A stretch of 64,000 nucleotides of DNA from Nitrospinia bacterium (GCA_029261715.1 JAJDAT010000038.1:1-64000), one strand, 5' to 3'; shown: positions 1 to 9,148, counted from the stretch's first letter. The notes: a model not told the origin generated them from the sequence alone. A program made the numbers and translations.

Positions 1-2
1 AT

Positions 3-203
3 GACGATCAAGAACTTAAAGATCGTTTTACTCCAGTTGCAAAAGAACTAGAATCAAAATTGGATACAATCCTTAAAGAATTGAATGCTGCTAAGGGAAA
101 AGCGATTGATTTGGGCGGTTATTTCCGAACAGACTCAGCAAAGGTAGCGGCGGCGATGCGTCCAAGCGCTACATTCAACGCTATTTTGGATAGTTTAAAG
201 TAA
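3..203 (+). CDS. icd: Isocitrate dehydrogenase (NADP+), monomeric type, C-terminal fragment
   Basis: Only the last 66 codons are in the window; the gene enters from the left edge in frame 3 and stops with TAA at 201-203. The fragment ends with a DLGGYF...AMRPSATFNAIL stretch, which I recognise as the C-terminus of the monomeric (about 740-residue) NADP-dependent isocitrate dehydrogenase, an oxidative-decarboxylating enzyme giving 2-oxoglutarate. The preceding helix (LNAAKGKAIDLGGY) also matches that family and not the homodimeric Icd. The ATG at position 1 belongs to another frame and is not a start. A strong hairpin follows the stop. Family call rests on recalled motif similarity over a short segment. 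Confidence 0.8.
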   Translation, partial: DDQELKDRFTPVAKELESKLDTILKELNAAKGKAIDLGGYFRTDSAKVAAAMRPSATFNAILDSLK

Positions 204-220
204 GGCATACCCTATATCTA

Positions 221-262
221 AAAGCGAGCGTAGAATAAATTGTTTTATTCTACGCTCGTGCA
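221..262 (+). terminator. 15-bp perfect hairpin after isocitrate dehydrogenase
   Basis: Bases 225-239 and 244-258 are perfect reverse complements (cgagcgtagaataaa / tttattctacgctcg) with a 4-base loop, 20 bases after the stop codon. There is no long T tract after it, so it may act as an mRNA 3'-end stabiliser or a weak or factor-dependent terminator rather than a canonical intrinsic one. Confidence 0.6.
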
Positions 263-487
263 TGATTTGTTGCCTATTTTTTCCCATCCTCAACAATTAA
301 AGAAAAGTTAACTAGAGTCGACATTTTTATTTTAATAAAGCAAATTACTTTTGCCATTTTGCTAATTTTTAAATCTTAAATGTTGTCGTTAAGCAAGCTC
401 TTATAACCAGCATAAAAAAATTGTTTAGCGCGAAATAATGATCGGCTATTGCATCACCTATTTAATCTCTTTTTTATAGGAGGGAAA

Positions 488-850
488 ATGTATTTTATTA
501 AAGATTTGATGACTTCCCCAGTAATAAGCGTTGATGTGCAGACTACAGTTGAAACGGCTGCCAAGTTGATGTGTGAAAAAAAGATCAGTTCGCTTCTTGT
601 TAAGCAAGAGGAAGAATATGTGGGAATTGTCACTAAAACGGATTTTGTTAAGAGGATCGTAGCCAATGGTTTAGATCCAAAAACCACAAGCGTCAATTTT
701 GTGATGTCTAAACCACTTTTGGTTTTAGATCAAAATCTTCTGCCAAATGAAGCGAATGAATTTATGCTAAAGAAAAAAATCAAACATCTTGTCGTGACCT
801 TAGGTGGGAAGGTACAAGGGGTTTTAACGGCTAAAGAGATGATGCAGTGA
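488..850 (+). CDS. CBS domain pair protein (small stand-alone)
   Basis: A 120-residue protein made almost wholly of two CBS motifs (roughly residues 5-58 and 68-120), the adenosyl-nucleotide-binding Bateman module. It opens with IKDLMTSPVISV and has TKTDFVKRIV closing the first motif, both typical. I start it at ATG 488 because an AGGAGG box lies four bases upstream (478-483); a longer in-frame TTG at 449 has no such site. No catalytic domain is attached, so its partner is unknown; such proteins usually sense AMP/ATP or SAM. A second stand-alone CBS pair lies at 11647-12051 and begins similarly (MKSPVTSV), so they may be paralogues. Confidence 0.88.
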   Translation: MYFIKDLMTSPVISVDVQTTVETAAKLMCEKKISSLLVKQEEEYVGIVTKTDFVKRIVANGLDPKTTSVNFVMSKPLLVLDQNLLPNEANEFMLKKKIKHLVVTLGGKVQGVLTAKEMMQ

Positions 851-898
851 TGTAGAAACTTTTCAGATCATCTTTTATAAAAAAATTAGGAAAGCGCT

Positions 899-1831
899 TT
901 AAGCGCTATAAACTTCCTTAAGGATTTTGTCTGCTCCCATTCCAAGAATTTCTTTACCCAGGTCTTGGCCAATATATTCAGCATTTTCGACCAACCCAGT
1001 TTTTTCTGATTTTATGATCTCAGTACCGCTTAAGTTACCAACAAGCCCTCTAATTGTTAGTTGACCGCCTTGGATAGTGGCATAACCGCCTATGGGAACT
1101 TGACATCCTCCCTCCAATACTCTTAAGAAACCTCTTTCTGCTTCTAACGCGTAGTTGGTATTTTCATGATCTAAGGCTACAACCGCTTCTAAAACGTCTA
1201 TATCAAAGTTTCTTGCTTCTATTCCGACGGAGCCTTGCCCAATAGCAGGCAACAATATATCCGTATCTATATATTCGCTGATTTTATCCGCCCAACCCAT
1301 TCGTACTAAACCCGCAGCAGCTAAGATAATGCCATCAAGTCCTTCGGTTTCTAATTTCTTTATTCGGGTATCTATATTGCCTCGTAATGGAACAATCTCA
1401 AGATCAGGTCGATAATTTAGTAATTGAGTTTGACGCCGCATACTCCCAGTGCCGATTTTTGCATTTTTGGGCATATCGGCAAGATTAACTCCATTTTTTG
1501 ATATCAGCGCGTCTCTTGGATCCACTCTCTCGGTGAAAGATGCAATACAAAGTCTTCTTGGCAATTGAACAGGTACGTCCTTCATACTGTGTACGGCTAT
1601 ATCAATTTGATTTTTTAATAAAGCGTCTTCTATTTCTTTTAAAAAAAGCCCCTTCCCTCCAATTTTTGCCAATGGAGCGTCTTGGATTTTGTCGCCTGTG
1701 GTTTTAATCTGAATGAGTTCAACTTTCAATCCATCATGTGTTTCTTCTAATTGGTCTTTTATCCAATTTGCTTGCCATAATGCAAGCGGACTGCCTCGGG
1801 TTCCGAGGCGAATTTTATCTATTTCTAACAT
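899..1831 (-). CDS. hemC: Porphobilinogen deaminase (hydroxymethylbilane synthase)
   Basis: A 310-residue full-length HemC, which polymerises four porphobilinogen molecules into hydroxymethylbilane in cytosolic tetrapyrrole synthesis. The N-terminal LGTRGSPLALWQ, the HSMKDVP motif, the GSVGIEAR equivalent of the substrate site and LEGGCQVPIGGYA near residue 240, carrying the cysteine that anchors the dipyrromethane cofactor, are all visible. It starts at an ATG four bases after the hemA stop, so it is very likely translated from the same message as hemA and the ccsA-like gene upstream. Haem supply fits the c-type cytochrome and bd-like oxidase genes elsewhere in the window. Confidence 0.97.
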   Translation of the reverse strand: MLEIDKIRLGTRGSPLALWQANWIKDQLEETHDGLKVELIQIKTTGDKIQDAPLAKIGGKGLFLKEIEDALLKNQIDIAVHSMKDVPVQLPRRLCIASFTERVDPRDALISKNGVNLADMPKNAKIGTGSMRRQTQLLNYRPDLEIVPLRGNIDTRIKKLETEGLDGIILAAAGLVRMGWADKISEYIDTDILLPAIGQGSVGIEARNFDIDVLEAVVALDHENTNYALEAERGFLRVLEGGCQVPIGGYATIQGGQLTIRGLVGNLSGTEIIKSEKTGLVENAEYIGQDLGKEILGMGADKILKEVYSA

Positions 1832-1835
1832 TCTA

Positions 1836-3110
1836 TTAATCGTCTAAGTGAAAAAGTTGTCGTATGGAGTGAAGAAAATCTCGTCCGTCTTTAGATAAGA
1901 CTCTCTTTTTTAAGTTTACTGTTGGTTTATGAAGGATTTTATTGATGATAGAGGTTGTAAGATATTCGATGTTGATAATATCTTCTTCGGAAAGGTGTTC
2001 CATTTTTTTAATCGTTTTGTTGATTTCTGCAATTCTAATTCTTTCAGCTCTGTTTCGAATTTCAACAATAGTAGGAACGGCGTCTAACGTTCCCATCCAA
2101 TCGGTAAACTTTGAAACTTCATTTGTCACAATATCTAATGCATTTTCCGCTTCTTTTTCTCTTTCTTTTAAATTGGCTGCGACTACGGCTTGTAGATCGT
2201 CTATATCGTATAAATAAATATCTTCAAGGGTGTTAACTTCAGGAGCTATGTCTCTTGGCACCGCGATATCAATAAAAAACATGGGGTTGTATTTTCTTGT
2301 TTCTATTACTCTTTCCACCATTTCTTTATCAATAATGAACCTTGGCGCGCCGGTTGACGTAATTACTATATCGGCACGGTGCATTTCCTTTTCCAATTCA
2401 TCGAAAGCAAGCGCACAACCGTTCAATGTTTTCGCAAGCCCTGCGGCTCTTTCATAGGTTCTCGAAACGACATAAACCGTTTTAACGCCATAGGAAATAA
2501 GATGTTTTGCGGCTATTTCAGCCATCTCCCCGGTTCCTATTAGCATCACAGTGTGATTTTCTAAATCGTCAAATATTTTTCTGGCTAATTCAACGGCGGC
2601 ATAGCTAATAGAAACGGCATTTTCCGCAATTCCGGTTTCTTCGCGAACCCGCTTTGCAACATTAAAAGCTTTTTCAAATAACTGATTTAGTACAGAACCC
2701 GTCGCATTCAAAGTACGAGCATTTTCGTAAGCGTCTTTGACTTGACCTAATATTTGAGGTTCCCCAACAACCATTGAGTCTAGGCTTGAAGATACTTTAA
2801 AGAGATGTTCCACCATCTGATTGCTGTGATGGCTATAGAAATAGCTTTCCAATTCGGTTAAGGATAGTTCATGTGATGTGCAAATAAATTCTTTTAAACG
2901 TTTTATGCCTAAATCAATTTCCTCAACCCTGGCATAAATTTCCACACGATTACATGTCGAAACGATTATGTGTTCGATTACTTCGGGAATTTCGGTAATT
3001 CTCTCTAAGGATTCTTCAATTTTTCCCTGAGAAAACGCCAGCTTTTCACGAATTTCAACGGGGGTGGTTTTGTGATTCACCCCAACCATAACTAAACTAG
3101 ATAAGGACAT
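1836..3110 (-). CDS. hemA: Glutamyl-tRNA reductase
   Basis: 424 residues, the normal HemA length. It makes glutamate-1-semialdehyde from glutamyl-tRNA with NADPH, the first committed step of C5-pathway haem synthesis. Visible: GVNHKTTPVEIREK at the N-terminus, the STCNRVEIYA motif with the catalytic cysteine at residue 53, the VVGEPQILGQVKDAY motif, the NADPH-binding LIGTGEMAEIAAKHL and a C-terminal dimerisation helix region. It sits between the ccsA-like gene (11 bases upstream) and hemC (4 bases downstream), a typical assembly-plus-synthesis operon. M8 is a possible alternative start. Confidence 0.97.
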   Translation of the reverse strand: MSLSSLVMVGVNHKTTPVEIREKLAFSQGKIEESLERITEIPEVIEHIIVSTCNRVEIYARVEEIDLGIKRLKEFICTSHELSLTELESYFYSHHSNQMVEHLFKVSSSLDSMVVGEPQILGQVKDAYENARTLNATGSVLNQLFEKAFNVAKRVREETGIAENAVSISYAAVELARKIFDDLENHTVMLIGTGEMAEIAAKHLISYGVKTVYVVSRTYERAAGLAKTLNGCALAFDELEKEMHRADIVITSTGAPRFIIDKEMVERVIETRKYNPMFFIDIAVPRDIAPEVNTLEDIYLYDIDDLQAVVAANLKEREKEAENALDIVTNEVSKFTDWMGTLDAVPTIVEIRNRAERIRIAEINKTIKKMEHLSEEDIINIEYLTTSIINKILHKPTVNLKKRVLSKDGRDFLHSIRQLFHLDD

Positions 3111-3121
3111 ATCAAACGTAA

Positions 3122-3910
3122 CTATACGTGGAGAACAAAAGTGAGAATTACTGAAATAAAACCCAAAATTGCTCCTTGAGCGGCTTTTTTACCACGCCAC
3201 CCTTTTAGTAATCTTCCAAAAAATATTAGGCCATAAACCAGCCAGCATAACACCAAAGGCCAAGTTTTCACAATATCCCAAGAGAAAATGGCGTCTTTAA
3301 TTTTAGAGTTAGCCAATGTTCCGGTCATGAACCCTAAAGTGAATAGAGGAAACCCAAGGGTAATGACTGTAAAATTGAATTTATCTAATAGTTCAAGCGA
3401 TGGCATTCTAAAGTACATAATGCCTAACTTTTTATTTTTCAATTGGTTTTCCTGAATAAGATACATGACGCCAGCGACAAAAGCCATAGAAAAAGCGGCA
3501 TAACCAACTATAGATAAAGACCTATGGAGCGTCATCCAAATCTTTATTTGCCCTGTATCTTGTTGATTTCCCTCTTGAGCTAAAAAGAAGGAATAAAGCA
3601 GGATTAAGAAAGCCAGTGGGATTACAAATGCGCCTAAATCTTTAATTTTATATCTTAATTCGGCAAAAAAATAGGAAACGACGATCATCCACGAGCAAAA
3701 AAAGGCAACTTCAAACGAATTTGTATAAGGACCATGACCTGTCTGCCCAGAACGGATAGCCATAAAAATGGTTTGGCTAATAACTCCAAGAGCCACGGCG
3801 CATCTGGAAAAAATAGATACGGGGTGTTTTCTATAAATTAGAAATAGAAAATAGCCAAGTGATGCCGCGAAATAACTAGACAATGAAATGTTATAGGCTA
3901 ATTGTTCCAT
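3122..3910 (-). CDS. CcsA/HemX-like cytochrome c assembly membrane protein
   Basis: 262 residues with about eight hydrophobic segments. NSFEVAFFCSWMIVV, the HRSLSIVGYAAFSMAFVAGVM helix and IFSWDIVKTWPLVLCWLVYG are characteristic of the CcsA/HemX branch of the CcmC/CcmF haem-handling superfamily, which delivers haem for c-type cytochrome maturation (System II) or supports HemA levels. The full tryptophan-rich WGxxWxWD loop of CcmC is not obvious, so I favour the HemX-like subgroup. It is first in the ccsA-hemA-hemC run. Conserved His candidates are in the fifth helix (LHRSL). Function in cytochrome c assembly is inference from family and context. Confidence 0.85.
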   Translation of the reverse strand: MEQLAYNISLSSYFAASLGYFLFLIYRKHPVSIFSRCAVALGVISQTIFMAIRSGQTGHGPYTNSFEVAFFCSWMIVVSYFFAELRYKIKDLGAFVIPLAFLILLYSFFLAQEGNQQDTGQIKIWMTLHRSLSIVGYAAFSMAFVAGVMYLIQENQLKNKKLGIMYFRMPSLELLDKFNFTVITLGFPLFTLGFMTGTLANSKIKDAIFSWDIVKTWPLVLCWLVYGLIFFGRLLKGWRGKKAAQGAILGFISVILTFVLHV

Positions 3911-4031
3911 AGCGGTTAAGGTAGGGGGAAAATTGGAATGATCCTAACACTTTGTAATCAGCGATTCAATTTGCCCTTATTATAAAGCTTTTTTGGGCGC
4001 TTTAAAATAAACGATTGGAATTAGAGGGTGG

Positions 4032-4502
4032 TTATATCTCGCCTATTTGTTTATGTTTTAGTATATCTTGTAGTTCGTTCATGAACTCATTAACATCTTT
4101 AAAGGAGCGGTAGACAGAAGCAAACCGAACATATGCAACATCGTCTAATGAGTAAATTTCTCGAACCACTTTTTCTCCAATATTGACCGCAGGAACTTCT
4201 TTTTCACCACTTTCTTGAAAATACTTTTCTACCAGGGAAACAAGGTTTTCCATTTGTTCCATACTAATCGGTCTTTTTTGGCAGGCTTTTTTAACACCGG
4301 ATAATATTTTAGTTGTATCAAACGCTTCCCGCCTCCCGTCTTTTTTGATGACAAGAGGCATGCTTAATTCAATCCTCTCGTAAGTCGTAAAACGGTCATT
4401 GCATTGAAGACATTCTCTGCGTCTTCGAATCAAGTCCCCTTCCCTGTTCATACGAGAATCAATAACTTTATTCTCCATATTCCCGCAATTAGGACATTTC
4501 AT
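4032..4502 (-). CDS. nrdR: Transcriptional repressor NrdR
   Basis: 156 residues. The zinc ribbon (CPNCG at residues 3-6 and CLQC at 31-34) is followed by RFTTYERIE and an ATP-cone domain from about residue 49 ([12 protein letters not shown]...) ending in [15 protein letters not shown]. NrdR senses dATP/ATP and represses ribonucleotide reductase genes by binding NrdR boxes. No ribonucleotide reductase gene lies in the window. It follows glyA on the same strand with an 86-base gap, the common rpiB-glyA-nrdR order. Confidence 0.97.
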   Translation of the reverse strand: MKCPNCGNMENKVIDSRMNREGDLIRRRRECLQCNDRFTTYERIELSMPLVIKKDGRREAFDTTKILSGVKKACQKRPISMEQMENLVSLVEKYFQESGEKEVPAVNIGEKVVREIYSLDDVAYVRFASVYRSFKDVNEFMNELQDILKHKQIGEI

Positions 4503-4588
4503 TAAATGATCTCGGATGAATTTTTATATTGCTGAGAAATATAATGCACTGAGCATTATAAAACCGTTAGATAAGAAAACTTCTTTTT

Positions 4589-5824
4589 TTAATGATCGAA
4601 AGGAAACTGTACACAAAGTTCTTTGATGCTTTCTCTTGTCTTTTTAAGGAATGATTCATCTTTTATATTTTGAAGAACTTCGATGATCCAATTTCCTATT
4701 ATTTTCATTTCCTTTTCTTTCATACCTCTTGTCGTCAAAGCTGCAGTACCAATCCTGATACCTGAAGTGACAAAGGGGCTTCTTGTTTCAAAAGGAACGG
4801 TGTTTTTATTTACGGTTATACCGGCAAAATCTAAAGCTTCTTCAGCCTCTTTACCTGTTATATCTTGAGGTCTAAGATCGACTAGCATTAAGTGAGTATC
4901 TGTTCCACCGCTCACGAGTTTATACCCATTTTGAGATAAATGGTCGGCTAAGGCTTTTGCGTTATCTATTACTTGCTGTTGGTATTTTACAAAGTCTTGG
5001 TTTAAAGCTTCTTTAAATGCGACTGCTTTTGCAGCAATAACATGCATTAACGGGCCGCCTTGAATGCCTGGGAAAATTCGTTTGTTAACCTCTTTAGCGT
5101 ATTCCGCTCTACAAAGAATCATTCCTCCACGTGGACCACGAAGTGTTTTATGAGTTGTTGTAGTGACAAAATCCGAGTGTGGAACTGGAGAAGGATAGAG
5201 TTTGGCGGCGACTAAACCTGCTGGATGAGCAATGTCAGTCATTATTTTTGCGCCCACTTCATCTGCAATCTCTCTAAACTTTACTGAATCAATAATTCGA
5301 GGATACGCGCTGGCCCCAACAACGATAAGTTTTGGGTTGTGTTCTTTAGCAAGCTTAGCGACCTCGTCGTAGTCAATGAGTTCGGTTTCCTGGTTCACCC
5401 CATAGGCGACTACTTTGTATGTATATCCTGAAAAATTAACCGGGCTTCCATGAGTTAGATGGCCGCCATGAGAAAGGTTCATTCCTAAAATAGTGTCGCC
5501 TGGTTGCAAAATTGTGTGATACACGGCCATGTTGGCTTGTGACCCAGAATGAGGCTGAACGTTTACATGTTCAGCTCCAAAAATTTCTTTTGCTCTTGAT
5601 ATTGCTAAGTCTTCGGCCACATCGACGTACTTGCATCCGCCATAATAGCGTTTACCTGGATAACCTTCCGCGTATTTATTTGTCATTACAGATCCTTGGG
5701 CTTCCATGACCTGTTTACTCACAAAGTTTTCCGAAGCGATCATTTCTAAAGTGAAGGACTCACGGTCAGCTTCCCCTTGTATTGCTGCGGCTATTTCAGG
5801 GTCAAATTCTGTCAATGTGGGCAA
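4589..5824 (-). CDS. glyA: Serine hydroxymethyltransferase (TTG start)
   Basis: PLP enzyme interconverting serine and glycine with tetrahydrofolate. [11 protein letters not shown], the [14 protein letters not shown] segment and the PLP-lysine motif [14 protein letters not shown] are intact. I place the start at TTG 5824, one base after the rpiB stop: AAGGAG lies nine bases upstream inside the end of rpiB, and the resulting N-terminus ([14 protein letters not shown]) matches the family, giving 411 residues. The longer ATG start at 5863 would overlap rpiB by 38 bases and add a Lys/Asn-rich tail with no Shine-Dalgarno site. Translation is probably coupled to rpiB. Confidence 0.96.
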   Translation of the reverse strand: MPTLTEFDPEIAAAIQGEADRESFTLEMIASENFVSKQVMEAQGSVMTNKYAEGYPGKRYYGGCKYVDVAEDLAISRAKEIFGAEHVNVQPHSGSQANMAVYHTILQPGDTILGMNLSHGGHLTHGSPVNFSGYTYKVVAYGVNQETELIDYDEVAKLAKEHNPKLIVVGASAYPRIIDSVKFREIADEVGAKIMTDIAHPAGLVAAKLYPSPVPHSDFVTTTTHKTLRGPRGGMILCRAEYAKEVNKRIFPGIQGGPLMHVIAAKAVAFKEALNQDFVKYQQQVIDNAKALADHLSQNGYKLVSGGTDTHLMLVDLRPQDITGKEAEEALDFAGITVNKNTVPFETRSPFVTSGIRIGTAALTTRGMKEKEMKIIGNWIIEVLQNIKDESFLKKTRESIKELCVQFPFDH

Positions 5825-5825
5825 T

Positions 5826-6284
5826 TTATTTTTCTCCTTGTTTCGTTTTATGGACATTTTCAATTTTATCTATACGCCTTTGATGACGACCGCCTTCAAA
5901 TGGCGTATCTAGCCAGGTTTGTACAATTTCATTAGCAAGCGTCGAACCTATCATTCTTCCAGCTAAAACCAATAGATTAGAATCGTTATGTTGTCGACTC
6001 ATTTTAGCTGAAAGTACATCGGAACATAGCGTTCCCCGGATTCCGGGGAAACGATTGACCACAATGCTCATCCCTAAACCAGTGCCGCAGATAACTATTC
6101 CACGATTAGATTCTTTACTTACTACGGATTGGGCTACCATCTGGCCAAAATCAGGGTAATCTACTGAATCTGAGTCTCTGGGGCCAAAGTCAATAACCTC
6201 AATATTTCTTTTAATTAAAAGAGCTTCGATTATTTTTTTTAGTTCAAATCCTGCGTGGTCGGAGCCTATAGAAATTTTTATCAT
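5826..6284 (-). CDS. rpiB: Ribose 5-phosphate isomerase B
   Basis: 152 residues of the RpiB/LacAB family, interconverting ribose-5-phosphate and ribulose-5-phosphate. Visible: [11 protein letters not shown] at the N-terminus, [22 protein letters not shown] with the active-site cysteine, the [17 protein letters not shown] motif and [13 protein letters not shown] near the end. It heads an rpiB-glyA-nrdR run. The last codons carry the ribosome binding site for glyA. Confidence 0.95.
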   Translation of the reverse strand: MIKISIGSDHAGFELKKIIEALLIKRNIEVIDFGPRDSDSVDYPDFGQMVAQSVVSKESNRGIVICGTGLGMSIVVNRFPGIRGTLCSDVLSAKMSRQHNDSNLLVLAGRMIGSTLANEIVQTWLDTPFEGGRHQRRIDKIENVHKTKQGEK

Positions 6285-6561
6285 AGTTAAAAACTCAAGG
6301 TCTACTTTAAAAAAAATTAGAGGTATTTGAAACTCTCAAAGCCATTTGGTGGGATAATATTAAGAATATTTTTATAAACAATTGGCCGGATTAAAAGTTT
6401 AAGATTCGATAGTAAAAAATATGATTTCGGATGTCAACCCTATTAAGTTGTAGACAATTGTTGAAAATTCAAATAGTTTCGAGTCTGAGTTTGTAATTTT
6501 ATATTGATTAATTGAATTTATGTTCTATAATTAATCTATTCAAAACAAAGGTCTTTATGCT

Positions 6562-6873
6562 ATGTGGAAGAATGTTTTCATAGAAGCGACAGTAATGTCT
6601 ATTGTGATTTTTGCCGGGTTCTATTTTAACTCTGCTATTTTAAAGAGAGAGATCGCCGGAAGCCAAGAAAAAATTAGGTTGGAACAAATAGTTCAATCTA
6701 ACTCTAGGCCTGTACACTTTAGCGGTAAACTATTCCTTAACCCTAACCCTGGGGCCTGGGCAAATATTAGCGGTCACTCCTTTAATTCAAAAACCGCTCC
6801 TTCTATTTCCGGGGTAAAACAATACCCAGGGAAAAAAGTAAAGCCTAGTCATGTTTCTGGAAACAAAGCTTAA
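6562..6873 (+). CDS. Small membrane-anchored protein of unknown function
   Basis: 103 residues starting at ATG 6562. Residues 8-27 are hydrophobic (TVMSIVIFAGFYFNSAILK), giving one N-terminal membrane anchor or uncleaved signal; the remainder is polar, Gly/Pro/Ser/Lys-rich and low in predicted structure (residues 50-103). No recognised domain. It ends 22 bases before the next gene on the same strand and could be co-transcribed with it. Function unknown. Confidence 0.5.
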   Translation: MWKNVFIEATVMSIVIFAGFYFNSAILKREIAGSQEKIRLEQIVQSNSRPVHFSGKLFLNPNPGAWANISGHSFNSKTAPSISGVKQYPGKKVKPSHVSGNKA

Positions 6874-6894
6874 CTTTAGAATTTAACGTTTCCT

Positions 6895-7575
6895 TTGCGG
6901 ATTGAATTTCCCTCCTTTATCAGTTTTAAAACTTCGATTAACGTTTTAATAATTTATTTTTTATTGTTTGTTCCTCTTTGGAAGTTCCTTTTTGCTTCTT
7001 CAAGCCCTTGGTCCAATTACTATTTTGAGGTTTTTTCACTAATTACCTTCGTTTGGCTCATTTATTCGAAAAAGATGATATTGAGCCGAGAATTTGATTC
7101 TAAAAGAGTGCTCTTTAGAAATTTCTTTATCGGTTTAGGGCTGGGATGTTTTCTGTTTATTTCTCTTATATCGTTAAGCTATCTATTTACTTTGATGGGA
7201 GTGGATGACAAAAACTTTTTAGTTGAGAAACCAATTTACCCTATTGAGAAGGGTTATTCTAGCCTGGTTCACTTGGTAAAAATTTTGGCTTTTTCTTTTA
7301 TCATTCAAATAGTTTTTTTAGGGGTTTTGGTTCAACCTTTGACGCAACGATTTAATTTGATTTTGGTAGTTTACTTATCGGCGATTCTATTTCCCCTTTT
7401 AAACTTAAAGCTGGTTTTAAGCTATTTTTCAATGGGTTTAATATGTTCACTGTTATTTTGTTTAACCGGTTCAGTGATACCTGCAATTTTCTTTCAACTG
7501 TTTTCTAGCTTAACAAAAGTACTTTTGCTTGACTATTTTCCTGAGTTAATTCCGCTACTTACATTTCTTTTCTGA
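6895..7575 (+). CDS. CPBP-like integral membrane protein lacking catalytic residues
   Basis: 226 residues with six or more hydrophobic segments, starting at TTG 6895. The C-terminal half aligns by eye with CPBP (Abi/CAAX protease-like) proteins: where active members have EExxFRG this one reads QIVFLGVLVQPLTQR, where they have FxxxH it reads LFPLLN, and the last conserved His/Asn helix reads AIFFQLFSS. So the presumed catalytic Glu, Arg and His positions are all replaced. If the family call holds it is an inactive relative; otherwise it is an unclassified polytopic protein. It converges with tatC 27 bases downstream. Confidence 0.55.
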   Translation: MRIEFPSFISFKTSINVLIIYFLLFVPLWKFLFASSSPWSNYYFEVFSLITFVWLIYSKKMILSREFDSKRVLFRNFFIGLGLGCFLFISLISLSYLFTLMGVDDKNFLVEKPIYPIEKGYSSLVHLVKILAFSFIIQIVFLGVLVQPLTQRFNLILVVYLSAILFPLLNLKLVLSYFSMGLICSLLFCLTGSVIPAIFFQLFSSLTKVLLLDYFPELIPLLTFLF

Positions 7576-7601
7576 GTTTAATACTTTAATATGTTTTTGC
7601 G

Positions 7602-8441
7602 TTAACTGGTCGTAGTCTTTTTAGCTCGTTTTTTTGTTGGTGGTTTTGCTTTTTTCTCTCTAGCCGCTTTTTTTGCCTCTCTTTGAGCCATAATATGCCT
7701 TATCGCTTCTTCGCGGTTTTTGGGGTCTTCAAAAAAGTAAGAAACAAAAATTCCAAATTCATACAGTCCATATAAAGGGACTGCTAATAATACCTGAGTA
7801 ATAATATCTGGAGGAGTTAAAACAGCAGATAATACAAAACATCCCAAAAATGCCCATTTCCGATAAAGTCTCATTTTAACAGTACTGATAATCCCGAGTT
7901 TGGTCATAAAAACCAAAATTAAGGGAGTTTGAAATGCAAAAGCAAAAGCTAAAATAAGTTTAAGGGTAAAGGAATAATAGAGACCAATCGTTACCTCCAT
8001 CTTCCAATAAGCAGAACCAAATAAAAGAAGGAACTTAAGTCCTAAAGGTAAAACAAGGAAATAACAAAATACCCCGCCAAAAAGGAAGAATGCCGTCCCA
8101 GAAAGGACAAAGAGCATAGTGATTTTTTTTTCGCGTACCTTGAGCCCAGGAGCTACAAATTTCCAAATGTGAAAAAGAATAACTGGCATGGATATAAACA
8201 GCGAACCCATTAGAGCTACTTTTATTGCCGTAAAGAATGGTTCTGTTGGGGAAATAAAAGTTAAATCTTTAAATTGGGAAGGAATTGGTCTTTGGAGCCA
8301 TTCAAGTAAAAAATCGCGAAAATAAAAACAAACTCCTAGAAAAAAAAGGACAACTCCACCAACAATTATAAAACGATCTTTTAATTCCTTAAGATGGGAG
8401 CTTATTGGAACTTGCTGGGTAAATTTGACTGTTTGTACCAC
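7602..8441 (-). CDS. tatC: Sec-independent protein translocase TatC
   Basis: 279 residues, six membrane segments expected. The N-terminal ISSHLKELKDRF and the periplasmic loop SPTEPFFTAIKVAL are the two diagnostic TatC motifs that bind the twin-arginine signal. Starts at GTG 8441. The C-terminus carries an unusual Lys/Ala/Thr-rich tail of about 30 residues (from AQREAKKAAREKKAK) beyond the last helix, cytoplasmic by topology. No tatA/B partner is adjacent; it must be elsewhere in the genome. Confidence 0.95.
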   Translation of the reverse strand: MVQTVKFTQQVPISSHLKELKDRFIIVGGVVLFFLGVCFYFRDFLLEWLQRPIPSQFKDLTFISPTEPFFTAIKVALMGSLFISMPVILFHIWKFVAPGLKVREKKITMLFVLSGTAFFLFGGVFCYFLVLPLGLKFLLLFGSAYWKMEVTIGLYYSFTLKLILAFAFAFQTPLILVFMTKLGIISTVKMRLYRKWAFLGCFVLSAVLTPPDIITQVLLAVPLYGLYEFGIFVSYFFEDPKNREEAIRHIMAQREAKKAAREKKAKPPTKKRAKKTTTS

Positions 8442-8761
8442 GGAAACTCTCTAAAAATAATTGAAGCTTATTAGGAATGCTCTAAATCTATATAAAAACA
8501 AAGCTTTTTTTAATCTTGTTGTATAAGTAATTATACAATACATTCAAATAGCGAAGCTATTTTTATAAAAATCATATCTTTCTTTTTATAAAAGAGAGGA
8601 TTATAACTAGGGATAACTTAATTAGCTAGAAATATTTGATTCACTTTGGGAAATATTGGATAATTAAACTCCCAAAAGTCAGTTGAAAATGGGGTTTGGA
8701 GATATCTTTAGGACAAATGAGTTATCTTTTTTGGGGAAATTCGAAATTTTATCGCAACAAG

Positions 8762-8817
8762 GAGGGAGTAGTAGTTTCCCAAGCTGAATGCCGCGGGTTT
8801 GGATTCCGTTTCCCGCT
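8762..8817 (+). pseudogene. Decayed tRNA-Gly(CCC) remnant lacking the D arm
   Basis: This 56-base stretch reads like a tRNA-Gly(CCC) from which the D arm and the 5' side of the anticodon stem have been lost. The acceptor-like start gagggagtag is followed directly by the anticodon loop tttCCCaa, the 3' anticodon strand gctgaatg, a T-arm-like gcgggtttggattccgt and the 3' acceptor strand tcccgct. The segment is too short to fold as a tRNA, has no CCA and has mismatches in the acceptor and T stems. It lies in the 425-base gene-free gap 8442-8866, the rest of which shows nothing I recognise. Confidence 0.6.
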
Positions 8818-8866
8818 TAAAGTTTTAAATAGTAAAATATTTGGTTAATTGGAAAGTAAATTAATT

Positions 8867-9148
8867 ATGAGATTGAATCAAAAACTAATCGATAAAATTG
8901 CTCATAGAATTGCTAGGCATTTGTTAAAAAGCGATTTGATTATTTGGGAAGAACCTGCAGATAAATTGGCTGCAGCAATCAATTCTATTATTACAAAAGA
9001 ACTAATGATAGAAGATCACTTAAATGAAGAGGTAAAGACTCTTTTAGAGGCAAAAACTCAAGATTACGAACGAAGTATGATGGATTATGGCCGAGTGTTT
9101 CAAATGGTAAAGTCCAAACTTGTTCGAGAACGAGGTTTAATTCTTTAA
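8867..9148 (+). CDS. DUF507 family protein (copy 1)
   Basis: 93 residues from ATG 8867 (MRLNQKLIDKIAHRIARHL...), the customary beginning of DUF507 proteins; an in-frame TTG 18 bases upstream would only add a short tail. Helical and charged, with the family-like pattern of an N-terminal helix, a middle EEPADKLAAAINSIITKEL helix and a C-terminal helix ending in FQMVKSKLVRERGLIL. DUF507 genes usually occur as adjacent pairs, as here (copy 2 begins 22 bases downstream). Function unknown. Confidence 0.8.
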   Translation: MRLNQKLIDKIAHRIARHLLKSDLIIWEEPADKLAAAINSIITKELMIEDHLNEEVKTLLEAKTQDYERSMMDYGRVFQMVKSKLVRERGLIL

